Positions 1 to 7,497 of a DNA stretch of 64,000 nucleotides are shown here, piece after piece. Position 1 is the first letter of the stretch, and each line of letters opens with the position of its first letter. The position numbers and the translations under genes were made by a program. Source of the DNA: Microvirga sp. SRT01 (GTDB taxonomy: Bacteria > Pseudomonadota > Alphaproteobacteria > Sphingomonadales > Sphingomonadaceae); contig JAGSNX010000004.1 in NCBI GenBank assembly GCA_018139225.1, positions 186,001 to 250,000 on the forward strand, in the 5' to 3' direction. Under the pieces are notes generated by a model. It was not told the DNA's origin, searched no databases, and saw only the letters and a list, made by a program, of their open reading frames with translations.

Positions 1-60
1 CCCGTCGGGGGAAGAGCCGGCGTTCTAGGGCGGCGGCTATCGTTCCCCGAGCCCGGAGCG

Positions 61-138
61 TCATCCCAGCGGAAGCTGGGATCTTCGTCGTAGCGGGACG
101 ACCTCTCCTCAAGGAGATCCCAGCTTCCGCTGGGATGA
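61..138. repeat. Intergenic inverted repeat, CCCAGC-type
   Basis: Perfect 23-bp arms at 61-83 and 116-138 enclose a 32-nt loop. Each arm is itself a small palindrome (CCCAGC-ggaa-GCTGGG). A close relative lies at 9418-9492. Such elements are typical of dispersed repeats in sphingomonad intergenic DNA (from memory, not searched). The rest of 1-243 shows no convincing gene. Confidence 0.8.
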
Positions 139-243
139 CTGGGTGCGATCCCCGCTCTCGACCGGAGGCTGGGACGACAGCGCCAGGCCGAGCTTACGGT
201 CGGATCGCTGAACTAACCGGCTAGGCTCGGCGTAGCGCCCGCG

Positions 244-279
244 AAAAAGGCCGGGTCACCGCGATCGCGGTGCCCGGCC
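244..279 (-). terminator. Rho-independent terminator of the barrel-protein gene
   Basis: Read on the minus strand, a GC-rich stem (GGCCGGG...CCCGGCC with an inner ACCGC/GCGGT stem and a gatc loop) is followed directly by TTTTT. It lies about 75 nt beyond the stop codon of the minus-strand gene ending at 353, where an intrinsic terminator is expected. Confidence 0.75.
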
Positions 280-306
280 GAGGTCTCCCCCTGGAGATCG
301 GGCGAT

Positions 307-336
307 CGGGTCTGCGGCCCCGACTCCGCAGACCCG
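307..336. terminator. Stem-loop just after the barrel-protein gene
   Basis: An 11-bp perfect stem (307-317 with 326-336) with an 8-nt loop lies 16 nt past the stop codon at 353. It has no T-run, so it may be an mRNA-stabilising hairpin ahead of the true terminator at 244-279. Confidence 0.5.
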
Positions 337-352
337 TGCCCAGTGTCGGCTG

Positions 353-1027
353 TCAGAAACGATAGCCGATGCTGAACTGTACGATCGGGTAGAGCTTGTA
401 ATCGTCGACATCGTCCTGAACGTCGCGGCGCTCCGCTTCGAGATTGGCGCGGAACGCGGCGTTGTTGGACAGCGATCCCGTCGAGGTAAATTCACGGATC
501 CTGACCGATCCCTGGAACAGCACGCCGGCGTCGAAGCCGAACATGAAGCCGCGACGGTTGCCGCCGCTCCAGCCGACCGTCACCGCCGGGGCGAACTTCT
601 TCACCTCGGCGCGGCCGCGCAGCGTCCCGATCTGCGCCGGCGTATAGGTCTCGTCACCGACGTCGACGTCGGTCGCCGGCGTCGCGCTCACCCGCGCGCG
701 GTTCTTGTTGATGCGCGCGCCCGCAGAGATGCGGAAATGCTCGCCCAGCGGGTAGATGTCCGCCATCAGGCCATAGCTTTCCAGCTTCAGCTTGCCGTCA
801 TAGGTGATGTCGTCCGGATCGATATCGCCGCTGACGCCCAGGAACGTGGCGCTGGCGCGGACACCGACATGGTCCGAAAAGCGGGCGCCGACTTCCGGCC
901 CGACGCCCAAAGTACCGCCGGTCACGGCCGCACTGAACCGGATGCCCCCATCCGATCCCGCATCCTGCGCCATCGCCGGCGTTACGGCACCGATCGCCAC
1001 TGCGGCGATCAAGTATTTCATTAACAT
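353..1027 (-). CDS. Small outer-membrane beta-barrel protein
   Basis: This 224-residue protein begins with a Sec signal peptide (MLMKYLIAAVAIG... ending near AMAQ). The rest alternates short hydrophobic and polar segments, as in an eight- to ten-stranded barrel, and ends in GYRF, a C-terminal aromatic typical of outer-membrane insertion. The start at 1027 is chosen because GGGGG (1036-1040) sits 8 nt upstream; in-frame ATGs at 1033 and 1021 are possible. A perfect intrinsic terminator follows. It is transcribed away from a LuxR-type regulator, which may control it. Family-level function (porin-like or OmpW/OmpA-like) cannot be fixed from sequence alone. Confidence 0.75.
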   Translation of the reverse strand: MLMKYLIAAVAIGAVTPAMAQDAGSDGGIRFSAAVTGGTLGVGPEVGARFSDHVGVRASATFLGVSGDIDPDDITYDGKLKLESYGLMADIYPLGEHFRISAGARINKNRARVSATPATDVDVGDETYTPAQIGTLRGRAEVKKFAPAVTVGWSGGNRRGFMFGFDAGVLFQGSVRIREFTSTGSLSNNAAFRANLEAERRDVQDDVDDYKLYPIVQFSIGYRF

Positions 1028-1102
1028 CAACATTTCCCCCGTTAGAACAAAACTTGTCCTATCCCCGCCCGGCTTTTGCGATGCGGCGACGCGCCGCGCA
1101 TG

Positions 1103-1114
1103 TCCCATTTGGGA
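1103..1114. promoter_or_regulatory. Dyad TCCCATTTGGGA between divergent genes
   Basis: A near-perfect dyad (TCCCA/TGGGA around TT) lies between the divergent barrel-protein and LuxR-type genes. A TATATT hexamer at 1134-1139 could be the -10 element for the regulator. The site could be an operator for autoregulation, which is inference only. Confidence 0.35.
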
Positions 1115-1193
1115 TAAGCCACCTTGCAAATCCTATATTTAGATGCATTTTCGAACATTCCGGCGTGGGGACGTCGGATGGGGGGGAATACGC

Positions 1194-2297
1194 ATGACGC
1201 CGGACGCACAGGCGCTGGTCGAACGATTTCGACAAGCTGCGATGGGCATGACGAGTTGGGCCGACTCGTTGGAGACGCTTGCCCGCGCGACGGGCGGTGC
1301 CGCGGCGCAGATCGCGGCGATCGATCCGCGCCGGGGGCTGTTCGTCAACCTGCTGTCCGATTTCGGTCGCTACGTCGAACATGACTATCTGCGCGCCGGC
1401 GGGGCCGATCCGACGCACAATCCGCGCACGCGGGCTGCAATCGAGGGGCCGGCGTTCCGATGTCGGACCGACCGTGATTTCACGACGGACGCGATGCGCG
1501 ATCGCTTGCCGATCTACACAGGCCTGTTCACCGATTACGACATCCCGCATTCGTGCATCGTGCCGCTGGGCCACACCGGCGACAGCGCGCAGATGGCGAT
1601 GGCGGTGCTGCGGCCGGCGCGCAGCGGCGACGCGGGCGACGAGGAACGCCGTCTGCTGGAGGCGGTCGCTCCCGCCATCGCCGCGACCTTGGGTGCCAGC
1701 CTGATGCTCGGCACCGCGATCGACACGGCGCTGGTGCGCACGGCGGAGCATCTGTCGGGCCCGACGATCCTGCTGGGCTTCGACCGCAAGCTGGCATCGC
1801 TGTCGGCGGCGGCGGAGGCGATCCTGCGCACGTCAAACCACCTGACGATCCGCTACGGTCGCGTGATCGCCACCGGTCCGGGGGCCAATGCTGCCCTGGA
1901 TGCGGCATTCCGCGAGGTGACCTGTCCCGAACGGCCGATGGCCGGTCGCGTGTCCGTCGCGCTGCGGCCGGTGCGGGGGCGGGAGCCGGCGATCGTCGAC
2001 CTCGCCCCATTGCCGACCCGGATAGAAGGACCGTTATCGGCCGCCCGCGCCGTGCTGACGATTCGCACGCAGCGGCGGAGCGCCGATCCCGTCGCCTTAC
2101 TCCAGGCGGCCTTTGCGCTGACCCCGGCGGAGGCGGAGGTGGCATTGATGCTGGCGGAAGGACACGACATCGCCACCGTCGCTGCGCATCGGGGTGCGGC
2201 GACGGGAACCGTGCGCAATCAGGTCAAGGCGCTGTTCGAGAAGACGGGGAAGAACCGTCAGACGGAACTGGTGCTGGCGATCCGGCCGTTTTGTTGA
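1194..2297 (+). CDS. LuxR-family transcriptional regulator
   Basis: A 367-residue cytoplasmic protein with a C-terminal LuxR-type helix-turn-helix: the last 65 residues contain ALTPAEAEVALMLAEG, then a recognition-helix region with TGTVRNQVKALFEKTG. The N-terminal ~280 residues resemble no sensor domain that I can name and lack a clear receiver-domain Asp. The start at 1194 follows GGGGGGGAA by about 6 nt; an upstream in-frame ATG at 1143 lacks such a site. It diverges from the outer-membrane barrel gene, its most likely target or co-regulated neighbour. The inducing signal is unknown. Confidence 0.8.
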   Translation: MTPDAQALVERFRQAAMGMTSWADSLETLARATGGAAAQIAAIDPRRGLFVNLLSDFGRYVEHDYLRAGGADPTHNPRTRAAIEGPAFRCRTDRDFTTDAMRDRLPIYTGLFTDYDIPHSCIVPLGHTGDSAQMAMAVLRPARSGDAGDEERRLLEAVAPAIAATLGASLMLGTAIDTALVRTAEHLSGPTILLGFDRKLASLSAAAEAILRTSNHLTIRYGRVIATGPGANAALDAAFREVTCPERPMAGRVSVALRPVRGREPAIVDLAPLPTRIEGPLSAARAVLTIRTQRRSADPVALLQAAFALTPAEAEVALMLAEGHDIATVAAHRGAATGTVRNQVKALFEKTGKNRQTELVLAIRPFC

Positions 2298-2336
2298 GGG
2301 TGGAGTCGCTGCAAGGCTTCTAAAGTTTGATACGAA

Positions 2337-2415
2337 CCCAATCCGTTCGTGCCGAGCCTGTCGAAGCACAGGTGAGACCCATGCCCTTCGACAAGCTCAG
2401 GGCGAACGGATTGGG
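2337..2415. repeat. Intergenic inverted repeat, GAGCCTGTCGAAG-type
   Basis: Outer arms of 13 bp (2337-2349 and 2403-2415) are perfect, and inner arms (GAGCCTGTCGAAG against CTTCGACAAGCTC) are nearly so. A related element is at 12623-12687. It lies between the LuxR gene and the convergent small gene at 2487. No gene is visible in 2298-2486. Confidence 0.75.
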
Positions 2416-2441
2416 TGGATCGATCGTGCGTCATACCCCAG

Positions 2442-2460
2442 CCCCTCTTCAAGAGAGGGG
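2442..2460. terminator. Short hairpin between convergent genes
   Basis: CCCCTCT at 2442-2448 pairs with AGAGGGG at 2454-2460 around a 5-nt loop. It lies 26 nt past the end of the minus-strand gene at 2487. It lacks a clear T-run, so its role as a terminator is tentative. Confidence 0.35.
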
Positions 2461-2486
2461 AACTATACGATAGGATAACTCCGCCC

Positions 2487-2786
2487 CTACCCCCCGGCCT
2501 TGCCCAGCCGGCGACGATTCGCGCCGACCTTGCGCTGGTAGTGCTTCAGCACCTTTTGCGTGCCGGCCAGCGGCGTAGACCCGAGCCCGCCGGTCGCCAT
2601 CGCGAATTGCAGTTCCAATGCAGCCTGCATCTTTTCCTGCATCATCAGACGTGTCTCGCGCTGGTCGGCGTCGCCGCCAGACGCGATCTTGGCGACGCGC
2701 ATGCCGATCACCGCCGACGCTTCCATCCCCAGGGCCCAGGCGTCGAAGCCCGCTTTCGCCCAATCCGCATACGGCCATTTGTACAT
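2487..2786 (-). CDS. Small helical protein of unknown function
   Basis: A 99-residue protein with no signal peptide or membrane segment. It is rich in Ala, Met and Lys and predicted largely helical: an amphipathic stretch begins WAKAGFDAWALGMEAS, followed by a basic C-terminus (RRRLGKAGG). GGGAG lies 6-7 nt before the ATG, so it is probably expressed. The pattern faintly recalls phasin-like granule-associated proteins, but I do not recognise a family. It lies downstream of dnaB on the same strand, separated by a 176-nt gap holding a minisatellite. Confidence 0.6.
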   Translation of the reverse strand: MYKWPYADWAKAGFDAWALGMEASAVIGMRVAKIASGGDADQRETRLMMQEKMQAALELQFAMATGGLGSTPLAGTQKVLKHYQRKVGANRRRLGKAGG

Positions 2787-2886
2787 CCGGCACTCCCGAT
2801 CCGCGGCGGACTGTCCGTCACGCCGCGATCGTTAGCACGTTGCGGGCCACGCGTCGCGCGCCGCCCGATCGATCCGCCTCAAGCGC

Positions 2887-2961
2887 GGCCGTCGATCTGG
2901 GGCCGTCGATCTGGGGCCGTCGATCTGGGGCCGTCGATCTGGGGCCGTCGATCTGGGGCCG
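2887..2961. repeat. 14-bp tandem repeat (five copies) behind dnaB
   Basis: The unit GGCCGTCGATCTGG occurs five times without mismatch (2887-2956), followed by a partial GGCCG. It begins 2 nt past the dnaB stop codon (2963-2965) on the transcribed side. Perfect identity of the copies implies recent expansion or continuing homogenisation. The repeat is non-coding. Confidence 0.95.
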
Positions 2962-2962
2962 A

Positions 2963-4453
2963 TCAATAGCCCGCATAATCGGAGAAGCGGGTGATCGTCG
3001 GGTCGAACTTCATCACCACCTTGCCGGTCGCACCGTGGCGCTGCTTGGCCACAATCAGTTCGGCGAGGCCATAGACGCGCTCCATCTCGGTCGCCCATTT
3101 CTGGTGATCCTCGAAGATGCGGCTGTCGTCGCCCTCGGTCGGGCGCTTCGGCTCCTTGGCGGCGATGTAGTAATCCTCGCGGAACACGAACCAGACCATG
3201 TCCGCGTCCTGCTCGATCGATCCCGATTCGCGCAGATCCGACAGCATCGGCCGCTTGTCTTCGCGGCTTTCGACCGCACGACTCAGCTGCGACAGCGCCA
3301 GCACGGGCACGTTCATATCCTTGGCCAACGTCTTCAGCCCGCGCGAGATTTCGGAGATCTCCTGCACGCGGTTCTCCGACCCCTTGCCACCCGCGGTCAG
3401 CAGCTGGAGGTAGTCGACGACGACCAGCCCGATCTCGTTATTATGCCGCCGCTGCAACCGGCGGACGCGGGTATGCAGCGCCGAGATGCTGAGACCGCCG
3501 GTATCGTCGATGAACAGCGGCAGATTCTCCAGCTCCGCCGCCGCCGCCGCCAGCTGCGCGAACTCGGCGCGGCTGATCTTGCCCATGCGCAGGTTTTCGG
3601 AGCTGATCCGCGCCTGTTCGGCCAGAATACGCGTGGCGAGCTGGTCGGCGCTCATTTCCAGCGAAAAGAACGCGACCTTCGCACCGACCGAATCGGCGGG
3701 CGCGATGCCGTCCGCCATGTCGCGCATCCAGCGGCGCGCGGCGTTGAAGGCGATGTTGGTCGCCAGCGACGTCTTGCCCATGCCGGGTCGGCCGGCGAGG
3801 ATCATCAAGTCGGAATGATGCATGCCGCCGATCTTGGCGTTGATCGAGTCGAGGCCGGTGGTCACGCCCGACAGGTTGCCGCCACTGTTCAGCGCGCGCT
3901 CCGCCATCTTGACGGCCATCGTCGTCGCCTGTGCGAAGGTCTTGGTCGCGTTCTCCGCGCCGCCGTCGCCCGCGACCTTGTACAGTTCCTCCTCGGCCGC
4001 CTCGATCTGGGCGCGCGGGTTGACCTCCTCCGACGTGTCCATCGCGCGATCGACGAGCGTGCGGCCGACCGTCACCAGCGCGCGCAGCATCGCCAGGTCG
4101 TAGATCTGGGTCGCGAACTGGCGCGCACCGATCAGGCCGGCACCCGATCCGGTCAGCCCGGCGAGGTAGGACGGCCCGCCCAGTTCGCGCATCGCCTCGT
4201 CCGCCTCGAACATCGGGCGCAGCGTCACCGGCGTCGCCAGCATGTCGTTGGCGCGCAGCGTCTTGATCGCGGCGAAGATACGGCCGTGCAGCGGCTCGAA
4301 GAAATGCACCGGCTCCAGCCGGTCGACCAGATCGTCGGCCAGCCGGTTGTCGATCATCATCGCCCCGAGCATCGCCGCCTCCGCCTCGACGTTGCGGGGA
4401 AGCTGCTGCTCCACGACGGGGGTAGCGGGAGTCGGAAATGCGAGTGTGGCCAT
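2963..4453 (-). CDS. dnaB: Replicative DNA helicase DnaB
   Basis: This 496-residue protein has the usual DnaB length. An N-terminal DnaB_N domain (about residues 14-120, starting QLPRNVEAEAAMLGAMM) loads and contacts primase. The RecA-like motor carries Walker A GRPGMGKTS (about 221-229), a Walker B-like LVVVDYLQLL and the SRAVESR region near the C-terminus. The hexamer unwinds DNA at the replication fork. The start at 4453 (MATLAFPTP) gives the standard N-terminus; a longer open frame upstream is rejected. It diverges from the UPF0262 gene, 70 nt away. It appears intact, with no intein. Confidence 0.97.
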   Translation of the reverse strand: MATLAFPTPATPVVEQQLPRNVEAEAAMLGAMMIDNRLADDLVDRLEPVHFFEPLHGRIFAAIKTLRANDMLATPVTLRPMFEADEAMRELGGPSYLAGLTGSGAGLIGARQFATQIYDLAMLRALVTVGRTLVDRAMDTSEEVNPRAQIEAAEEELYKVAGDGGAENATKTFAQATTMAVKMAERALNSGGNLSGVTTGLDSINAKIGGMHHSDLMILAGRPGMGKTSLATNIAFNAARRWMRDMADGIAPADSVGAKVAFFSLEMSADQLATRILAEQARISSENLRMGKISRAEFAQLAAAAAELENLPLFIDDTGGLSISALHTRVRRLQRRHNNEIGLVVVDYLQLLTAGGKGSENRVQEISEISRGLKTLAKDMNVPVLALSQLSRAVESREDKRPMLSDLRESGSIEQDADMVWFVFREDYYIAAKEPKRPTEGDDSRIFEDHQKWATEMERVYGLAELIVAKQRHGATGKVVMKFDPTITRFSDYAGY

Positions 4454-4523
4454 GCGCCGTGCTGTAGCGCCGTGGCCGGCCCCGCGCCATTGCCGGGGCA
4501 TGCGGTTCACCGTAATCGGGGTC

Positions 4524-5006
4524 ATGGCCGATCGCCGCATCATCGACGTCACGCTGGACGAGCGCACGATCCTGTGGCGATCCGCGGACGTCGAGCAGGA
4601 GCGGCGAATCGCGATCTTCGACCTGCTGGAGGGCAACAGCTTCGCCCCTCAGCGCCCTGCGCCGGACGGATACCAAGGTCCGTACCGGCTCGCGATCTCG
4701 GTCGAGGAAGGCCGGCTGGTGCTGGCGATCAAGCGCGAGGACGATACGCCGCTCGAAACGCTCATCCTGTCGATGGCGCGTTTCCGGCGGCCGATCCGCG
4801 ACTATTTCGCGATCTGTGACAGCTATTACCAAGCCATCCGCGCCTCCACCCCGCAACAGATCGAAACCGTCGACATGGCCCGGCGCGGCGTCCACAACGA
4901 GGCGGCGGAGCTGTTGATGGAACGGCTCGACGGCAAGATCGCGGTGGATTTCGACACCGCCCGTCGCCTCTTCACGCTGATCTGCGTCCTGCATATCCGT
5001 GGTTAA
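4524..5006 (+). CDS. UPF0262 family protein
   Basis: A 160-residue soluble protein matching the alphaproteobacterial UPF0262 family in length and pattern (IIDVTLDE near the N-terminus, then PYRLAISVEEGRLVL, FRRPIRDYFAICDSYYQAI and a C-terminal LFTLICVLHIRG). The function is unknown. Family members are small and strongly conserved in alphaproteobacteria. The start at 4524 gives the family length. Its stop overlaps the GTG start of the next gene by 8 nt, indicating an operon with the GH25-like and cytidine deaminase genes. Confidence 0.9.
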   Translation: MADRRIIDVTLDERTILWRSADVEQERRIAIFDLLEGNSFAPQRPAPDGYQGPYRLAISVEEGRLVLAIKREDDTPLETLILSMARFRRPIRDYFAICDSYYQAIRASTPQQIETVDMARRGVHNEAAELLMERLDGKIAVDFDTARRLFTLICVLHIRG

Positions 5007-5676
5007 GGTCTGGCACGCGTTGGTGGGCGGGCTGGCGACAGTCGGCGCGCTGGGGGTCGGCGGCTGGCATCTCGTCACGCATTGGGCGCCGTCGACCGAG
5101 CGCTATAAATTGCAGGGGGTCGATCTCGGCGAGGATGCCGCCGTCCCCGAATGGCCGACGGTGCGCGGCCGCGGCGCGGATTTCGCGTATCTGGTCGCGA
5201 CCAGCGGCACAGACCGTCGCGCGCCCAATTTCGAGACGAACTGGCAGGCTCTGCCCGACGCGGGGATGCGGCGCGGCGCGGTACACCTCTATTCGCTGTG
5301 CCAACCGGCGGAGGATCAGGCGAACGCGTTCAACACGGTAGTGCCACGCACCGGCGACGCACTGCCGGCCGCGGTCGACCTGTCGTTCCGCGAGGATTGC
5401 GCCGCCCGGCCGGAGCGTACGGCGCTGATCGCGGAGCTGCGCCGGTTCCTGACGATCGTGGAGACGCACACGGGCAAGCCCGCCCTGCTCCGGATCGCGA
5501 AGCCCGCGGAGCGTCAGTACACGTTGACCGCCGCCCTTGCCCGGCCGGTTTGGGCGACGGGCAATTTCTTCGCGCCCGCCTATCCTGCGCATCCGTGGCA
5601 GATGTGGCGCGCGACCGATATCCGGCGTGTCGACGGCATCGAAGGACCCGTGAATTGGGACGTAGTGGCACCATGA
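4999..5676 (+). CDS. GH25-like protein with altered catalytic motif
   Basis: A 225-residue protein with an N-terminal membrane or signal segment (about residues 5-25) and a GH25 (muramidase-like) barrel. The fold is recognisable from LQGVDLGED near the start, RRGAVHLYSLC in the middle and PVNWDVV at the end. GH25 lysozymes use a D-x-E motif in the middle of the barrel; here the matching stretch reads AAVDLSFRED, so the Glu position is Ser. The usual KATEG strand reads VATSG. The enzyme may be inactive or altered (inference). The GTG start at 4999 overlaps the UPF0262 stop, and the gene ends in an ATGA overlap with cdd. Confidence 0.75.
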   Translation: MVKVWHALVGGLATVGALGVGGWHLVTHWAPSTERYKLQGVDLGEDAAVPEWPTVRGRGADFAYLVATSGTDRRAPNFETNWQALPDAGMRRGAVHLYSLCQPAEDQANAFNTVVPRTGDALPAAVDLSFREDCAARPERTALIAELRRFLTIVETHTGKPALLRIAKPAERQYTLTAALARPVWATGNFFAPAYPAHPWQMWRATDIRRVDGIEGPVNWDVVAP

Positions 5677-6125
5677 CCGACACCGAAGCGACTCGCCTGA
5701 TCGCCGCCGCGCGGGAGGCCGCGCGTCATGCGCATGCGCCCTATTCGCGGTTCGCGGTCGGGGCGGCGCTGCTGATGACCGACGGCAGCATCGTGACGGG
5801 CGCCAACGTGGAGAATGCCAGCTACGGCCTGTCGCTCTGTGCGGAGACGGTGGCGATCGCGACCGCCAGCGCCGCGGGACGCTTGCGCGAGGTTGTGGCA
5901 GTCGGCGTGATCGGCGGCGCAATGGACGCCGACGGACTTGCCACCGGCACCGTGCCGGTCAGCCCCTGCGGCCGATGCCGTCAGGTGCTGAACGAAGCGG
6001 CGCAACTCGGCGGGCGCGACCTGCCGGTGCATTGCGGCGCGGCGCAAGGCGATGCGGTGCGCAGTTATCGCCTCTCGGAACTGCTGCCCGATGCGTTCGG
6101 GCCGGCGGATTTGGGGATCAGTTAG
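5673..6125 (+). CDS. cdd: Cytidine deaminase
   Basis: This 150-residue enzyme hydrolyses cytidine or deoxycytidine to uridine in pyrimidine salvage. The zinc site is complete: Cys56 and the catalytic Glu58 in SLCAETVAI, and Cys99 and Cys102 in SPCGRCRQVL. Length and N-terminal motif (APYSRFAVGAAL) match the homotetrameric Cdd type. It starts inside the stop codon of the GH25-like gene (ATGA at 5673), so translation is probably coupled. A strong 18-bp hairpin follows. Confidence 0.95.
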   Translation: MTDTEATRLIAAAREAARHAHAPYSRFAVGAALLMTDGSIVTGANVENASYGLSLCAETVAIATASAAGRLREVVAVGVIGGAMDADGLATGTVPVSPCGRCRQVLNEAAQLGGRDLPVHCGAAQGDAVRSYRLSELLPDAFGPADLGIS

Positions 6126-6169
6126 CGAACCTTCGTCATGCCGCGGCGAGCCGGCATGACGAAGGTTCG
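6126..6169. terminator. Bidirectional-type hairpin between cdd and the GH5-like gene
   Basis: A perfect 18-bp stem (6126-6143 with 6152-6169) with an 8-nt loop fills the space between two convergent genes. Its core CGTCATGCCG/CGGCATGACG is shared with the hairpin at 9359-9387. There is no clear T-run, so it may act on RNA stability as well as termination. Confidence 0.7.
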
Positions 6170-6180
6170 GGAGAATGGCC

Positions 6181-7344
6181 TCAGCGCCGCTTGCGGGCCG
6201 CCGGCGGCGGAACGGGAACGGCAGCCGGCACCACGCCCTTTGGCGCGGCGGCAAGGCGACGGATCAGGTCGGTTTCGGCCGCGCGGTATGGGGTGCCGTC
6301 GGTGCGGAACACCTCGTGGAACCAGATCGTCGGCTCGGCCATCACATACGGCTTCTGCCAACTGTCCCACGGCAGCCGCGTCTGCGTCTTGCCGTCGACG
6401 AAGCCCCAGTTCATCGCCGCGACGTTGTAACGCTTGGCGATCGGCAGGCTGCCGTCGAAGGTCGATCCATTGCCGCGCGCCATGTATTCGGTGCACAGGA
6501 TCGGACGACCATAGGGCAGCAACTGGCGGATGCGCCCCTCGAACGTCTCCGGCCAGTTATAGTCGTGGAAGCTGATAACGTCCGATTGCGTCAGTTGCAG
6601 CTTCTCCATCGGCGACGACTTGCCGTTCGGCGTCCAGTCGCTGCCCAGCCATACGCCCGATGTCAGCGGTTGCGACGGATCGGCGTCGCGCGCCCAGTCG
6701 AACACCTGCGCCAGCATCGCGCGGACCAGCGGCTCCTTGCCCTCCTGCCCCTTATACTGGTCCGCGCCATTATCGGGCTCGTTCCAGACATCCCAGCCGA
6801 GGATACGATCGTCGGTCGCGAATGCGCCGATCACGCCCTGCACATAGGCCTTGTAGCCGGGATAGCGGCTGCGATCGCGCAGGCCGGGCATGCCGGGGCC
6901 CTGCACCCAGCCGCTATTGTGGACCCCGGGGATCGGAGGATGCTGAAGCCCCAGCACGGGATGCGGGTCCCAGCAACTGTCGAACAGCACGAACAGCGGC
7001 TTGATGCCGTGACGCTGCGCGATCGTCAGGAACTCGCCGATGCGGCGCTTGAAGCCCTGCGCATCCTGCTGCCACAGCTGGTCGTGCAGGAACACGCGCA
7101 TGGTGTTCATGCCGATCCCCTGCGCGAGGCCGAGTTCATAGTCGATCCGCTTCGGATCCCACGTCTCCGCCTGCCACATCTCCAATTGGTTGATCGCAGT
7201 GGCGGGGGCGTAGTTCGCCCCGACCAGCCAGGGCTGTTTCGCGTACCACGCATTGGCCTGCGCCTCCGTCCAGCGGCTGCGCGCGTCGGCAGGCGTCGCC
7301 GCCAGTGCCACGCTCGCCAGCAGGGTCGCCCAAAGGATCTTCAT
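6181..7344 (-). CDS. Secreted GH5-like (clan A) glycoside hydrolase
   Basis: A 387-residue protein with a Sec signal peptide (residues 1-21). The body is a clan-A TIM barrel: the acid/base Glu189 lies in GWDVWNEPDN and the nucleophile Glu286 in ILCTEYMARG, with HDYNWPE in between. Relatives are usually labelled cellulase-family or 1,4-beta-xylanase, but the real specificity is not predictable by eye. The C-terminus is Pro/Ala-rich and basic, perhaps a linker or wall-associated tail. It is divergent from a GH43 gene and probably belongs to the arabinogalactan-type locus that follows. Confidence 0.8.
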   Translation of the reverse strand: MKILWATLLASVALAATPADARSRWTEAQANAWYAKQPWLVGANYAPATAINQLEMWQAETWDPKRIDYELGLAQGIGMNTMRVFLHDQLWQQDAQGFKRRIGEFLTIAQRHGIKPLFVLFDSCWDPHPVLGLQHPPIPGVHNSGWVQGPGMPGLRDRSRYPGYKAYVQGVIGAFATDDRILGWDVWNEPDNGADQYKGQEGKEPLVRAMLAQVFDWARDADPSQPLTSGVWLGSDWTPNGKSSPMEKLQLTQSDVISFHDYNWPETFEGRIRQLLPYGRPILCTEYMARGNGSTFDGSLPIAKRYNVAAMNWGFVDGKTQTRLPWDSWQKPYVMAEPTIWFHEVFRTDGTPYRAAETDLIRRLAAAPKGVVPAAVPVPPPAARKRR

Positions 7345-7497
7345 CGCGCCTCTTCCTCCAGTTCGCCGTCTACCGCGGCCTGATCGCTAAGCCCCGAGTA
7401 TCACGGCATATTAGTCTTATAACAAGCCTCGATATTCCAGCGTCGCATGATATGCTGCACGAAAATACATCATCCGAAACTTCGGGAGAGATATGCC
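7345..7497. promoter_or_regulatory. Divergent promoter region, GH5-like / GH43
   Basis: This 153-nt AT-enriched gap separates two divergent glycosidase genes. It holds AT-rich stretches suited to -10 boxes (TTATAA near 7417, ATATGC near 7450) and the ribosome-binding site GGGAGAG at 7484-7490. No operator is certain. Confidence 0.5.

Noticed and set aside
2618..4819. Very long + strand open frame opposite dnaB
   Set aside because: It is Arg/His-rich antisense shadow of the clear dnaB gene, a common effect of high GC content.
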